From NCBI GenBank assembly GCA_019633425.1, contig WSUB01000347.1, positions 1-18,856 of the forward strand: a DNA stretch of 18,856 bases, given 5' to 3'. Below the pieces are notes generated by a model. That model saw nothing but the letters and a program-made list of their open reading frames with translations, was not told where the DNA came from and ran no database searches. Position 1 is the first letter of the stretch, and the number at the start of each line of letters is the position of its first letter. This DNA is from Tulasnella sp. 424 (Eukaryota > Basidiomycota > Agaricomycetes > Cantharellales > Tulasnellaceae). The position numbers and the translations under genes were made by a program. This document shows positions 9,611 through 18,856 of the stretch, piece after piece.

Positions 9611-9870
9611 GGGGGAAAGATGGACTCCCTATGAATGTTTACATTGAAAATTGTCAGTTATGTCACAATTCGCCTTAGATTTGAAAAAACCAAACCCGAG
9701 CAACGATGCCGCCGGGACCTAACGAGTCCTTTGTAAAGTTGGGTCCAGTCCGGGCAAGCCAGGAAATTCTTAGATTCTGCAATTAGGGAGGGGAGAGGGT
9801 CCGGAAACAGAAAACCCCGTGCAACATTTGAGCCATTAGCTTACACCTTGGTCCTTGCATTACTAGTCAT

Positions 9871-9920
9871 CCTCCAGACCTTCTCACTGCTAAGAGCTTC
9901 CATTGGAAGGAAGCCTAGGC
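9871..9920 (-). pseudogene. Second degraded exon fragment of the 386-residue-protein gene
   Basis: This is the counterpart, inside copy 2 of the tandem block, of the fragment at 7949-8034. The minus strand reads GGAAGCTCTTAGCAGTGAGA then AGGTCTGGAG, matching the start of exon 2 of the gene at 6300-7688. It is shorter than the copy 1 fragment and cannot code. Confidence 0.55.
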
Positions 9921-10362
9921 AGAAGAACGAGTGCGGCTGGGTCGTCCGAACGGGATTCGGATTACTTCCGGACTGCTATGAGGGCGGGCTTAGCAACCAT
10001 TATTCTGGAAGATAACGTGGAAAGTACTTTGGGCTAGGGTGCCAGGATCCTCGTGGGGCCTTCGGACCGTGGTTACGCCACCCAAATAATCCCCAAACTA
10101 GTCCAGACTTGACTCTGGTGCCGGCTGGTTCGTATGGTAAGGCCCTCTATATCAGTACAAGAAACGGCTGTGCGAGGTATAAGTTGTCTCTGATCAGTGA
10201 CCTGCTGAGACCTTCTTGGGATGGGAGCCTGTGGGTGCCAGTCCTCGACGCTCAGCCCAGCACGCGACGCGCGAACTTGTTCCTGTCACACGTGCACTAT
10301 TTCGTAAACACACCAGGTCTGATCAAAAAGTTCCATCACCGCTCACTTAACCCAACCAAAGC

Positions 10363-11462
10363 ATGGTTGTCATCAAGCCGACCCCATCTTTCTACAGCGA
10401 TGATCAATTATCAGCGTACTTGTCGTTGCTGAAGCTCTCTTCAATCAAAAGCCAGCCCTCGCTGGCGAACTTGAACAGCATCGTCAGGGCGGATCTGATG
10501 ACAATACCATGGGAGAACACGCAAATGCATTATGAGGCTGCGGGACATATGGACGTCGCTCCGGAAGCGATCTACAAACGGGCTGTGGTAGACCGGGCTG
10601 GAGGCAGCTACTGCTTTGGACGGCATACGCTTATGTTGGGCATGTTGCTTGCCATGGGTTATAGGTGTGTTTCAGTTTTGTTTTTTTGAAGGGATTCACG
10701 TCTATTCATGCTGAAAAACTACAACGGACTGGTAGAGCTTACGGGTGCACGGGGAGAATCAACCGGGCTCCAGAAGTAACCGACGTCCAGTTTCAGACAC
10801 GTTCCCATCTCGTCCTACTCGTACAAATACCGAGTTCTCATCTTACACCATCGGAAACGGGCGATGAGACTTACGTCGTTGATCTCGGGTTTGGACTGGG
10901 GATCGTGCGACCCATGCTCCTCAGAGACAAGGAAGAAATGCCGGGCTTGTTCCCTCCAGAAAGACATCGACTCGCCAAAACGTACCACCCAGAGTCAAGT
11001 CTCGACACGACCGATCCATCCACAGAGCCATTCACAGGGGAGTGGCGTCTCGAGGCCAATACGACCCAAACTGGACAGGAGCTTCCCTCAGGGTCGTGGC
11101 GGACCCTTTTCCAATTCTCTCTGCACCAGTACCACCTGGAGGAGTTCGAGTGGATGTCTCGCATGGTCCAAAGCAACCCCAAGAGCTTCTTCTGGAACAA
11201 CTTGGCGGTCGTTCTCTACACCCCTGCTAGCGGAGAGTCGACGGAGGGCGAGATGAAGATGGGCGTCAAGGTGATGATGGGTCCCAAGATCACATATCGG
11301 GAGGAGGGCAAGTATGAGATCTTGAAAGAAATGAAGAACGAAGCGGATCGGATTTCAGGCCTGAAAGAGTACTTTAACATCGATTATCCCTTGGATGCGG
11401 CCATTAATATTCAAAACAAGAACGCTGCGCTCGGACCCCATAGCCGGTGTACCTTGGAATAA
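10363..11462 (+). CDS. Arylamine N-acetyltransferase, tandem copy 2
   Basis: Intact duplicate of the upstream NAT. Exon 1 is 10363-10664 and exon 2 is 10736-11462. The 71-nt intron sits at exactly the same codon (Arg101, phase 2) and the product is again 342 residues. The triad is kept: Cys84 in RAGGSYCFG, His125 in SHLVLLV and Asp150 in YVVDLGFG. The first 101 residues differ from copy 1 at only eight positions (12, 27, 30, 44, 62, 77, 87 and 88). Two of these, Gln87Arg and Gln88His, lie just after the catalytic Cys. One codon is lost before the His and one gained at the C-terminus (ending RCTLE rather than WCFT). No frameshift or premature stop is seen, so it is probably an active paralogue that may differ in substrate or expression. 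Confidence 0.92.
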
Positions 11463-11463
11463 A
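11458..11463 (+). terminator. AATAAA polyadenylation-like signal overlapping the NAT2 stop
   Basis: The stop TAA of NAT2 is embedded in AATAAA, as in NAT1. It was probably inherited with the duplication. Confidence 0.4.
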
Positions 11464-11546
11464 GGGGAAAAGATGAGCTCTCTATGAATGGTCAAATTCA
11501 AAATTGTCAGTTATGTCACAACTCGCCTTAGATTTGAAAAAACATT

Positions 11547-11661
11547 TGTTACTGTCACAGTATTTCGTAAACACCAAGCCTAACCGCAACTACTACTGAT
11601 CAAAAAGTCCCATCACCCGCTCTCTTAACCAACACAAGCATGGTTGTCATTAAGCCGGCCT
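11547..11661 (+). pseudogene. 5' remnant of a third NAT copy
   Basis: Immediately after copy 2, the promoter-proximal flank of the NAT gene appears again: the tTTCGTAAACACCAAGCC region, the block GATCAAAAAGTCCCATCACC, and an ATG at 11641 followed by codons for MVVIKP. Similarity ends abruptly after the Pro codon, within about 21 bp of coding sequence, and a TAG follows. The matching 3' flank reappears at 12796-12850, so the body of the third gene is missing. Confidence 0.8.
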
Positions 11662-11721
11662 AGTTATATCAACACGTATTGTGTTCACGACCCGACCTCT
11701 ATGGCAGCCCGACCTGCCGGG

Positions 11722-12596
11722 CTAATGTTGATTCGACTCCACCTTCAAGGCCTCCGCCTCCGCGATTTTCTTTAAAAATCGTTCACCTGTACGTTTTGGT
11801 TCTGGCGCTACGGGTCTCCCGAAAGTGATCTGCCGCACCTGGGAGTTCAAAGAACCAATCGTCGCTTTAAAGTCATCCTCTCTAATCCTGCTCAACACTG
11901 CGAAGCGTTCGAACCCCAGCTTCCTTCCTTCCTCCGCAGTTAGCGAAGAATCTCTCGCACAAAGCTTCGCGTAAGCCGGGTGCAGCCATTCCGTCAGGCC
12001 GCATTTATCTGCAAGCTGAATGCGGTCTATCGGGTCCTGTGCTATCGAGTCCGTAGTTTTGATGATGTATGCGCGAAGCTGTTCGAACCCCCACAGCGTG
12101 GCGATATGGAATGCCTCTGACCACTCCTGCACTGTCAATTCTGGCAGTGGATCGAAGGGACTTCGCAACCGAGGGCTCAGCGGCACCTTTGCGACGACTG
12201 ATGGAAGCGGGGTGGCTCACCGGCTACAAGCTACTCGACAAAAGCTTGATACTTGGGACAAAGCGACCCCTTCCAAAACAATAGGATTCTCCTTCGTCCC
12301 CTCGGTCTGACTGCCGATATGATCGCTACCAAGCATATCACGAAAGAACTCCGAGGTCATTAATAGCGATCGAGGGAGGCTGAACAAGGGATCTTCAATC
12401 TATTGTGAGGGAGGTTAGCCGCAGAGAATGACAAGCGCCTCGTCCCAGGCTTTACCTTGAAGACGACCAGTGTATCGATAAAGAGCTGGAAGCCTCCACT
12501 CAAATTTTGTGTGTTTGTTATCTGCGCCATTGTAATGCTTTGGCTGCTAACTGAGTCCCAATGGTCGTGGTTAGACTTTAGGGGCAATGTGTCCAT
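11722..12596 (-). CDS. BTB/POZ domain protein, 252 residues
   Basis: BTB domains mediate homo- and hetero-dimerisation; small fungal BTB proteins form a large family of mostly unknown role, some acting as cullin-3 adaptors elsewhere. Exons on the minus strand are 12596-12456, 12399-12221 and 12160-11722. Intron 1 is gtaaag...cacaatag with a CTAAC branch site, and intron 2 is gtgagc...gcgaag. The phases fit and give one open frame. Signature parts are DTLVVFKIEDPLFSLPRSLL then SEFFRDMLG in the BTB core, NPIVLEGVALSQ, and the fungal C-terminal extension LPELTVQEWSEAFHIATLWG followed by DRIQLADKCGLTEWL and AEEGRKLGFERF. The BTB core is slightly short around FCRVACSR, where family members usually have a longer LYP-type segment, so the intron 2 donor could differ. 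An alternative start is Met23. The gene lies inside the remains of a third NAT copy. Confidence 0.85.
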
Positions 12597-12795
12597 GTGA
12601 AAAATTCCCTAGTCGAAGTCGGTCGATCTGAATCTGGCAGGTCAGGGACCTCCTCAGGAACACAAGTAGACCCTGATACCAGCATAAGCTGGGACAGCAG
12701 TGGTCAAACTAACCGAAGACCGAGGAATGACTAATGGAGCTGGGAAAAGTCGAGTATGGTTTTAAAGTCCAGGACAGGAACGGAACGGGTTGGAA

Positions 12796-12850
12796 GGAAA
12801 GATGAATGTTTTAAATTCAAAACTGTCAGTGCTGTCACAATTCGCCTTAG
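12796..12850 (+). pseudogene. 3' remnant of a third NAT copy
   Basis: The run GGAAAGATG, then ATTCAAAACTGTCAG, then CTGTCACAATTCGCCTTAG matches the 3' flanks of NAT1 (9614-9677) and NAT2 (11466-11533) in the same order and orientation, with a short deletion after the first block. Together with the 5' remnant at 11547-11661 it brackets the BTB gene. Nothing recognisable of NAT coding sequence lies between. Confidence 0.72.
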
Positions 12851-13546
12851 CTTCGCCTTCAGTTGCGCACGATAAGGTGAAGACTCATGCCTACGAAGCT
12901 TTTAGTGAATCATTCTGGTTCCTAGCACATTCTGGAGTAACATGGCCTGAAGTGATGTATGTTGGCTTATCCTTATCGTTGTTCGGATGAGATTGTCGGA
13001 GCCAGCGAAGAACTGCCATATCTGTGGCTTGTTAGACAATCGAGTCTTCGGGCAGGCTGTCCGACTTTGCTTGGGGTGTCGATCCACGGTCTCATGGTCA
13101 ACTTCACCGTGGTACCGTAGACGGCTGTCCCCAGCTCGCGTGAGTGGTTAAAGAGAAAACCTATCCTTAAAAGATGTGGAGAGATAATCGAAAGGGCGCC
13201 CAGGTGCCTAAGGTGAGCACATTTAATAGCGCTATCGTTCCAACAGTGAATACGGGCCGTCGTCGTAACTGCCAAACCGGCCACCTTTTCGTATGTCCAT
13301 GTTCAATGCGCGCCTACATTTGTGCGTTTCCATCCACTACCTGCCTTGCTTATGTATTCGAGTGACTTCGCGTGGCCTAGGAAGTAGGTTCCATCGAGAC
13401 GAGAAAGATTAATAAATAATCACAGGAGAAATTCTAGTACAGTAACAACCAAGAAGCCAAGAATAGAATAAAAGCGAAACAAGAAGACAACATTCGCGGA
13501 ACAGGCTCGGGCAAACGTGCAGAACTTCCCAACCTTCTATACTCAG
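12851..13546. other. Intergenic region
   Basis: No gene is supported here. A 103-codon minus-strand frame (12973-13284) has no family features. The right end (13400-13546) is A-rich on the plus strand and lies just past the stop codon of the large minus-strand gene, so it probably contains that gene's 3' untranslated region. Confidence 0.5.
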
Positions 13547-16500
13547 CTAAGGGCTCTCCGTCAATGCCTTATACAAATCTTCATCCGTAACCTCATCGTC
13601 ACCAGTATTCATGAACGGGACCGCGGGAGAAGTCGACGTCAATGAACGTTTTTGGTGGTCCCAATCCAATGCGGATTGAACCTTTCGGGCCTTCTCCTGG
13701 ACAATCTGCCAAGTCAAACCTGTTCTAGCCATGGCTTTGGCGACTCGCCGAGATCCCTTTACAGCTCGTTGTCGGTTCTCCACGCCATCCAAAGCCACAC
13801 CCGAAGGAGCGCCCGAGGGAGTTGAATGGTTTGCCATCGGTCCATTCGCGGAACCATCCATCGCAACGCTAGAAGGAGCACCGGTAGAGGGGATCGCAGA
13901 TCCCCGCGGTGCTAGAACTTCAAAACGGGCTTGGACATGGTTCGGCGGGGTGAAGGAGGGACCGGCTTGTCGACCTGCGACAAATGGAGGTAGAAGATGC
14001 TGAAATGGCGGGCCCGTCGCTGGTTCTCTATGCCATCCGTACCAGAAGGGGTGCCCAAGAGAGTTGAATGATTCGCCATTCGTCCCGTTGCTTCACCGTT
14101 TATCGAAGCGTTTGAAGGAGCACGGCTCGGGATCGCAGATCCCTGCGATGCTACCACTTCAGCACGATTTCCGACATGGTTCGGCAGGGTAGAGGGAGGA
14201 TTGGCTTGTCGACCTGCGACAATATGAGAGGGACGCTTCTGACTATGGGCGGCTTCGAGTATGGCAGACGGGACATTGGGGGTGGCAGGGCGTGGCTGTA
14301 CTTGAGGAGGAACAGCAGCCGGCGTTGGATTCGGGGAGGGCTTGTGCTTTACTAAACTCGTAAAGCCAGCCATAAGATCATCCATCAGAGACCTAGAGGC
14401 GTCCCCCTTGGACTTCTTTGGCTCGGATGCGGGAGTCGGGGATGGCTTCTTTGGTTGGGGCTTGACGAGGGTACGACGAGAACCCAGGTTATACTTGGCG
14501 AGGAATGCGTCTGCCTCAGCTTCTTCGTCGTTTACGGGTGATCGTGAAGGCTTTGGAGCGGGTGGAGCCTTTCGTAATTTGGCTTGGATTTGGTGGATGC
14601 GAGTGGCATGCGCGTTGGAAGCTGATCCTTGCCTATGGCTGGGGCCGGTAGATGATCCATTGCTGGGGCCGTTTGACGCGGTAGGCGGAATGGTGATCGG
14701 CTGTGCAATCGGAACTGCGGTAGGAGCTGGTTGTGGTGGTTCGATGAACGCAACCTGGCGCTTTCTCGCATCCAGTTCCTTTGTAGAATCACCCTCCAGG
14801 GGTGGGTCAGACTCCGTCGCTCCGTTGCCCGAAGACGCTCGGATAGGGTGAGCCGAGTGCTTCTCTCGCTTCAAGGCCTGGTCGTCGCTCGTGGTGGCTG
14901 GTACTAGAACTCGACCAGCATCGAGGCCAGGCTCAAGGCTCTTCTGGCTGTCGGCGCCTAGAAGGGTGTTAGTAGGTTGAGCGACAGGGATGGGATGGGG
15001 TGGGGTCGGTTGCGGGGTGGGAACGACCGACAGTCTAGAAACCGAATCGCGAGTTAACGATTGCACGGAGGCGATCAGACTGGGGAAAACGTACTCGGCA
15101 AGTGCACCCGGCAGAGGATGAGCTGAGTGCTTCTCTCGCTTCAAGGTCTGGACATCGCTCGTGGTGGCTGGTACTGGAACTCGACCAGCATCGAAGCCAG
15201 ACCCAAGGTCATCGGCGCCTCGAAGGGTGTTGGTTGGTTGAGCGACAAGGAAGGGATGGCATGTGGTCGGTTGAGTGGTGGGAGCGAGAGACAGTCTAGA
15301 AACCGAGTTGCGAGTTAGCAATTGCACGGAGGCGGTGAGACTGGGGAAAACGTACTCGGTAAGTGCACCCGGCGGAGGGTGAACCGATTGCTTCTCTCGC
15401 TTCAAGGTCTGGACATCGCTCGTGATGGCTGGTACTGGAGCTTGACCAGCATCGAAGCCAGGTCCAAGGTTCTTATGGTCATCGGCGCCTCGAAGAGTGT
15501 TGGTTGCTTGAGCGACAGGAATGGGATTTGATGGGGTCGGTCGCGTGGTGGGAACGACCGACAGTCTAGAAACCGAGTCGCGAGTCAACGATTGCACGGA
15601 GGCGATCAGACTGGGGAAAACGTACTCGGCAAGTGCACTCGGTGGATTGAAGCTCTGCGAGCCAATCGCATCTTTCATTATTACTTCCGAGTTGAGTGCC
15701 TTTGGAAAAACAGTAGGACTATTCGATTCTGGAGAAGAATCGCCAGTAGGAGCACTGAGTGTCGGGTGTAGGTCAGTATCTTTTCTTTGACCCTGGAACG
15801 CAAGCCTACTTACTGGTCGACCTCCATGTTACTCTCTTCAGTTTGAGCCTGTGGAACGGATTTCGCGTCGTTCGATCCATGCTCCTCTTCAGTCATGGCC
15901 GCGTCTTTAGGCTCCGTAACAGACCAGTCCTCCTCACAGTCCATGCATTGTTGGAGGGGGCTCTGAGGTGAGTTGGGAACCAAGGTCGTATCACTAGGAG
16001 GGGTGGCCAACCCCGAATCTTGGACAGTCGTCACAGACGACATTGGACAAAGCGACCCTTGCAAAGGAACTTCTTCATCCATGATTGCGGTGGTGGTCTC
16101 GGCTGTAGCTATGGCGGAAGAGGTAGAAGTGGGGAGTGAAGAGAACGGTGACTGAGCGAAACTCTGGACTTCAGTCGCGACAGGCGATTTTGGACTGGGG
16201 GGTTCTTCCGGGGACCCATCTTCATCCATGGCTTCGGTGGTGGCGTCGGCTCGAGTTGCTGCCACGTCAAAGACAGACGTGAAAGAGGGGAGCGATGGTC
16301 GAGCATAGGTTGGATCAACTGCAGCGACAGACCTCCAAAGTTCGACGGTGAACATCCCGTGGAACTTTGGTCCGACAGTGGCTTGATTGACCTCCAGGTC
16401 GTCCGCAATGGAAAGGCCGCCCAGGGCTTGAACGATTGGATCAACGTCCGGGTCTTCATCCTTGACGAGCGAGCACTGGGATGGTTGGAGACTGTCGGTG

Positions 16501-17100
16501 TGAGTGGTGAACCTGAGTTCGGCGCGGTCAGAACTGCGATCGACGACCCGACGACGAGGTATGACGTCACTTACGGTGCACCGCAGGCCTTCTTCTTCTG
16601 AACCCTGTCGCCGTACTTGCGAATAGCCTTCTTGAGGCCGCCTCTAACGCGGTTAGAGTACGAGCCGAGTCGATTCGACTGGGTTCTGAGGGCTAGCTTG
16701 TGTTGTACTGAGTCTTTGGATGCGATGGAATTGGTGGTCTGGATAGGCGTCGCGGTCTGGACCGAGCCCTCCGTCGTCGAGGAGGGTCCCTCAGTAGGAA
16801 CGAGCTGCTCCGAAACAGATAGCTTCTGGAGGCGGGAGGCGACGCTATTAATGAGTGCCAAGAAGAGGGTCGGCTCGTCCAGGGACTTGGGACCACTTCG
16901 GTGCAGACCATGCGTCTCCGGGGACGAAGCAAAGCTGAGGTGACAGTCAGTGAGACACATGAAAGCAACAGAAGAGGAGAATGATGAAATGGGAGCAAGT
17001 AGACTGGTACTCACCATGCAGGAGGGGGAGGGAGGGGGTGATCTTGAGTGGTAGTGGCAGCCACCGACTCAACGTCGATTTTCGAGGTTGCGGGTGCCAT
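13547..17100 (-). CDS. Large repeat-containing, probably disordered protein of unknown function, 1094 residues
   Basis: I do not recognise a family. Five exons on the minus strand join in phase: 17100-17015, 16934-16575, 16512-15814, 15754-14043 and 13974-13547. Donors are gtgagt, gtaagt, gtaagt and gtacgg; introns 1 to 3 have CTGAC branch sites. The N-terminus (1-28) is Thr/Pro-rich. Exon 2 ends in a basic stretch near 118-146 (GGLKKAIRKYGDRVQKKK). Exon 3 is Ser/Thr/Pro-rich and acidic, with two similar MDED/MDEE segments. Residues about 419-684 are three direct repeats of about 88 residues. The remainder is Pro/Ser-rich, with a second duplicated segment at the exon 4/5 boundary. The C-terminus (RRVAKAMARTGLTWQIVQEK and DDEVTDEDLYKALTESP) looks folded or helical. 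If intron 4 is retained, the frame stops at 13912 and the C-terminus is lost. No membrane span or signal peptide is seen. Confidence 0.75.
13742..14220 (-). repeat. Tandem duplication of about 240 bp spanning intron 4 of the large gene
   Basis: On the gene strand, copy P (14220 to about 13982) and copy Q (13981 to about 13742) both begin GTCGCAGGTCGACAAGCC. Both continue through sequence for GSAIPS, MANHST and PSG, then a GAGAACCgaCAacG-like block. In P the starting GTCGCAG is coding. In Q the same bases are the acceptor of intron 4 (13975-14042). The intron body is the tail of copy P plus the junction. Confidence 0.75.
14847..15645 (-). repeat. Three direct coding repeats of about 260 to 271 bp
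   Basis: Units lie at about 15645-15378, 15377-15118 and 15117-14847 on the gene strand. Each encodes about 88 residues with the same landmarks: AL(A/T)EYVFPSL, then (T/A)ASVQ or IASVQ with LTR(D/N)SVSRLS, then VAQ(A/P)TNTL, GADD or GADS, FDAG or LDAG, and LKREK(Q/H)S(V/A)HP near the end. All three stay in frame. The first and third are most alike. DNA identity is high throughout, so the array is either recent or homogenised by recombination. Confidence 0.9.
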
Positions 17101-18856
17101 AACAGCGAGATAAAAGGCGGGTAGAGCAAGAGCAAGAGACGGGGGATACGCTTTGGAAGAGTCGAAGCTGCTCAGGGAAGGGGATGGGGAAGGTGAGGGT
17201 GGTGGCAGAATGGAGGGTCTGGGGTTGAAACGGAGTCTGCTATTTCAATGGCGTCCAGAGTTTGCCCAAGTTAGAACCTCTCGCTTACGCAAGGCACCAC
17301 CAAGCATCTACACAGATGTTCGTTCCTGTTACCCTCTATTTAACATACCCTCGCCCGACGCTTTCCTGTACGGGCAACGCGTTCCAAGCAACGTCGACAC
17401 TAGCCCCAGCCCCATGGTGAACCCCGGCACCCGCGATCCGGCATAGGGGATGTCCGGCGCCCCAGTTATCTTCGGTCTCTCCTCGCTTCCATCCGACCTG
17501 GGCATGCTAGATGATAAAGCGCGATGGAGGAATTCCGAGCGTGTGTAGCTTCGAACCCGTACGCATTAAATCTTCTCTGCAGATAGACCCAAAATATTAA
17601 AAGTGCGCGTACCCCAACCACAAAATATCAAGTGGAGCTTTTGGATACGGTTGTAGCGGAGATTGAATGACCTTCCCCCCCCCCCCCCCCGGGGAAATTC
17701 CTGTTGTCCTTGTGCTACTTCGGGAGAGATCTGCACTGTACCAGAAACCAAATCAAGCACGAGACCTTGCCTTTGGGCGATGGTCGCAGAAAACACCAAA
17801 GCTCGGGTGGACATGGCCCAAAAACGATGCACCCGGTCTTAACAATTTGGACGCCCAGGAATGAAGCTTGGTGCATTGTGGATCGAGTCGAGTCGAGTCA
17901 AGGGAAGTGACCGCCTCGCGCTATCTCCATATCTCTTTCCCTGACACCGATGTTCCCGCCTTGTCCCTTTAGACAGAAAAGTTGATGCCCTCCCAGTCGA
18001 GGGCGGGCAAGCGTTTTGGGGAAAAAATGTTCCGTGTGAAGCTCAGGGATCAAAGTCAGAGTCGGCAACTCCCTGCAGACGAGAGGCCTCATGCTCACTT
18101 CAAGCCAACGCTCGATAATGATTTTGACGCAGCCTCTCCGACGATATTTCTGGAAACGAGAGCCGAACTCATAGGGAGAGAGCACGGATAAAGTTCCAGC
18201 CCGAGAGGGGACGACTGTCCATAACGCTAGTCAACCCGCCGGCGCGTGAAAAGAGAGCTCGTCGTAGCGGTGGGCACTGGGACGAAGTCAATCCCAGAGC
18301 AAGATTGCCGATTACCTTTTTATAGTCTGCGCTACAATGTGCCAGCTAGCGTCCGAGTCTGAAGTCTCTGGGGGAGGGGGTTGACTGCGACCTTGCATTG
18401 GTTGGCAAGGGCTCGAAATCAAACCGATCATCCGGCTCGTGACCGGCCGCTTTCTAAATAAGCCCTCCCTTTACATTCCGCCTATCGAGCTTATCGATGA
18501 AGACCCCAGTCGAACTGGCACTGAATTGGATTGTGTTTGTATCGCATGCAAAGAAATCGAAGTCCGGAGTTCCTTGCCCCTCTCTTCCTCCGTTGCACCC
18601 ATTGAGTTCCCCAAATCTATCCCACAAAATCGCACACGGCTCCCCTTTCTTCCCTGGAGTCGGAGATCGGCGTGGGCGCCGCTACAATTTGAGAAGAGCG
18701 GTGGGAGGACGGTTAGTCGACCAGGACTTAGTGGTCATGCGATTTTTTAGGGTTCGTTACAGCTGTTTTCATATCAATGGGCACTCCCACGTTCTACGCG
18801 CGCGAATGCCCGCCAGCCCAACCCCTTAATAATTCTGCCAATACCGCACTTATAGA
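17101..18856. other. Intergenic region upstream of the large minus-strand gene
   Basis: No gene is supported. The part next to 17100 should hold the promoter and leader of the large gene. Overlapping plus-strand frames at 18439-18829 and a minus-strand frame at 17898-18185 have no recognisable family and no splice links. A homopolymer and a (GAGTC)3 run at 17885-17899 are the only simple repeats. I searched by eye for a tRNA-like B box and saw none with a matching A box. Confidence 0.5.
17675..17690. repeat. C16 homopolymer
   Basis: Sixteen consecutive C residues are followed by GGGG in otherwise ordinary intergenic sequence. The length is likely polymorphic and may be misjudged by sequencing. 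Confidence 0.9.

Larger units (their letters stand above)
7797..9690 (+). repeat. Tandem segmental duplication, copy 1
   Basis: This block and 9730-11545 can be aligned along their whole length at an offset of about 1.86 to 1.9 kb. Shared landmarks include the 5' flank motif CGTCCGAACGGGATTCGGAT (8071 and 9946), the NAT coding exons, the intron position, and the 3' flank TGTCACAA(T/C)TCGCCTTAGATTTG just before each end. Coding parts are far more alike than the flanks, as expected if the protein has been under selection since duplication. The edges are approximate, because the flanks have drifted and carry small indels. Confidence 0.88.
9730..11545 (+). repeat. Tandem segmental duplication, copy 2
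   Basis: Second copy of the block at 7797-9690. It starts about 40 bp after copy 1 ends and keeps the same order: gene-fragment flank (about 9871-9920, again resembling exon 2 of the 386-residue-protein gene), 5' flank, NAT exon 1, intron, NAT exon 2, 3' flank. Its flanks are shorter than those of copy 1 by small deletions. A short piece of a third copy begins immediately at its end. Confidence 0.88.

Noticed and set aside
11662..12795. Segment in the third NAT copy considered as a transposon
   Set aside because: I found no terminal inverted repeats, target-site duplication or transposase-like ORF. The only gene is a BTB protein, and the NAT body is deleted rather than simply split.
14342..14851. 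169-codon plus-strand ORF inside the large gene
   Set aside because: It is a shadow of the Pro/Ser-rich coding strand: GC-rich codons without stops give an antisense Gly/Val/Ala-rich frame.
14847..15645. Repeat array considered as a CRISPR or satellite
   Set aside because: Units are about 260-271 bp, contiguous with no spacers, and keep one reading frame, so they are protein repeats.

Overview
The window looks like nuclear DNA of a filamentous basidiomycete, most likely an agaricomycete. The genes are split by many short introns (43 to 138 nt). Donors are mostly of the GTRNGT kind (gtgagt, gtacgt, gtgcgt, gtaagt), and several introns carry CTAAC or CTGAC branch sites 15 to 25 nt before the acceptor. 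The gene families fit too: a Mep/Amt ammonium transporter, fungal arylamine N-acetyltransferases (NATs) and a fungal BTB/POZ protein. Exon coordinates were assembled by hand from splice signals and reading phase, and every joined model keeps one open frame from ATG to stop.

Layout. 1-1598 has no supportable gene. About 1570-1970 (minus) is a hydrophobic ORF without a start codon, probably an orphan exon or relic. 2482-4772 (minus) is an ammonium transporter of about 537 residues. 4773-6299 is its upstream intergenic region. 6300-7688 (minus) is a four-exon gene for a 386-residue protein I do not recognise. 7797-11545 is a tandem segmental duplication with a unit of about 1.86 kb; each copy holds an intact two-exon NAT gene (8504-9606 and 10363-11462, plus strand). 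The ends of a third copy remain at 11547-11661 and 12796-12850, and between them lies an intact three-exon BTB gene (11722-12596, minus). 12851-13546 is intergenic. 13547-17100 (minus) is a five-exon gene for a 1094-residue, Pro/Ser/Thr-rich, repeat-bearing protein of unknown function. 17101-18856 shows no gene.

How it fits together. I see no operon-like or pathway cluster. The theme is local duplication. The NAT block was duplicated in tandem and carries a decayed fragment of the neighbouring 386-residue-protein gene. The ammonium transporter has a duplicated exon end and splice junction at its C-terminus that permits three in-frame tails. The large repeat protein has three direct repeats of about 88 residues, plus a duplication of about 240 bp whose junction appears to form an intron. 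Ammonium uptake and arylamine N-acetylation are the only biochemical roles I can assign with confidence. I found no CRISPR, rRNA, tRNA or complete transposon.
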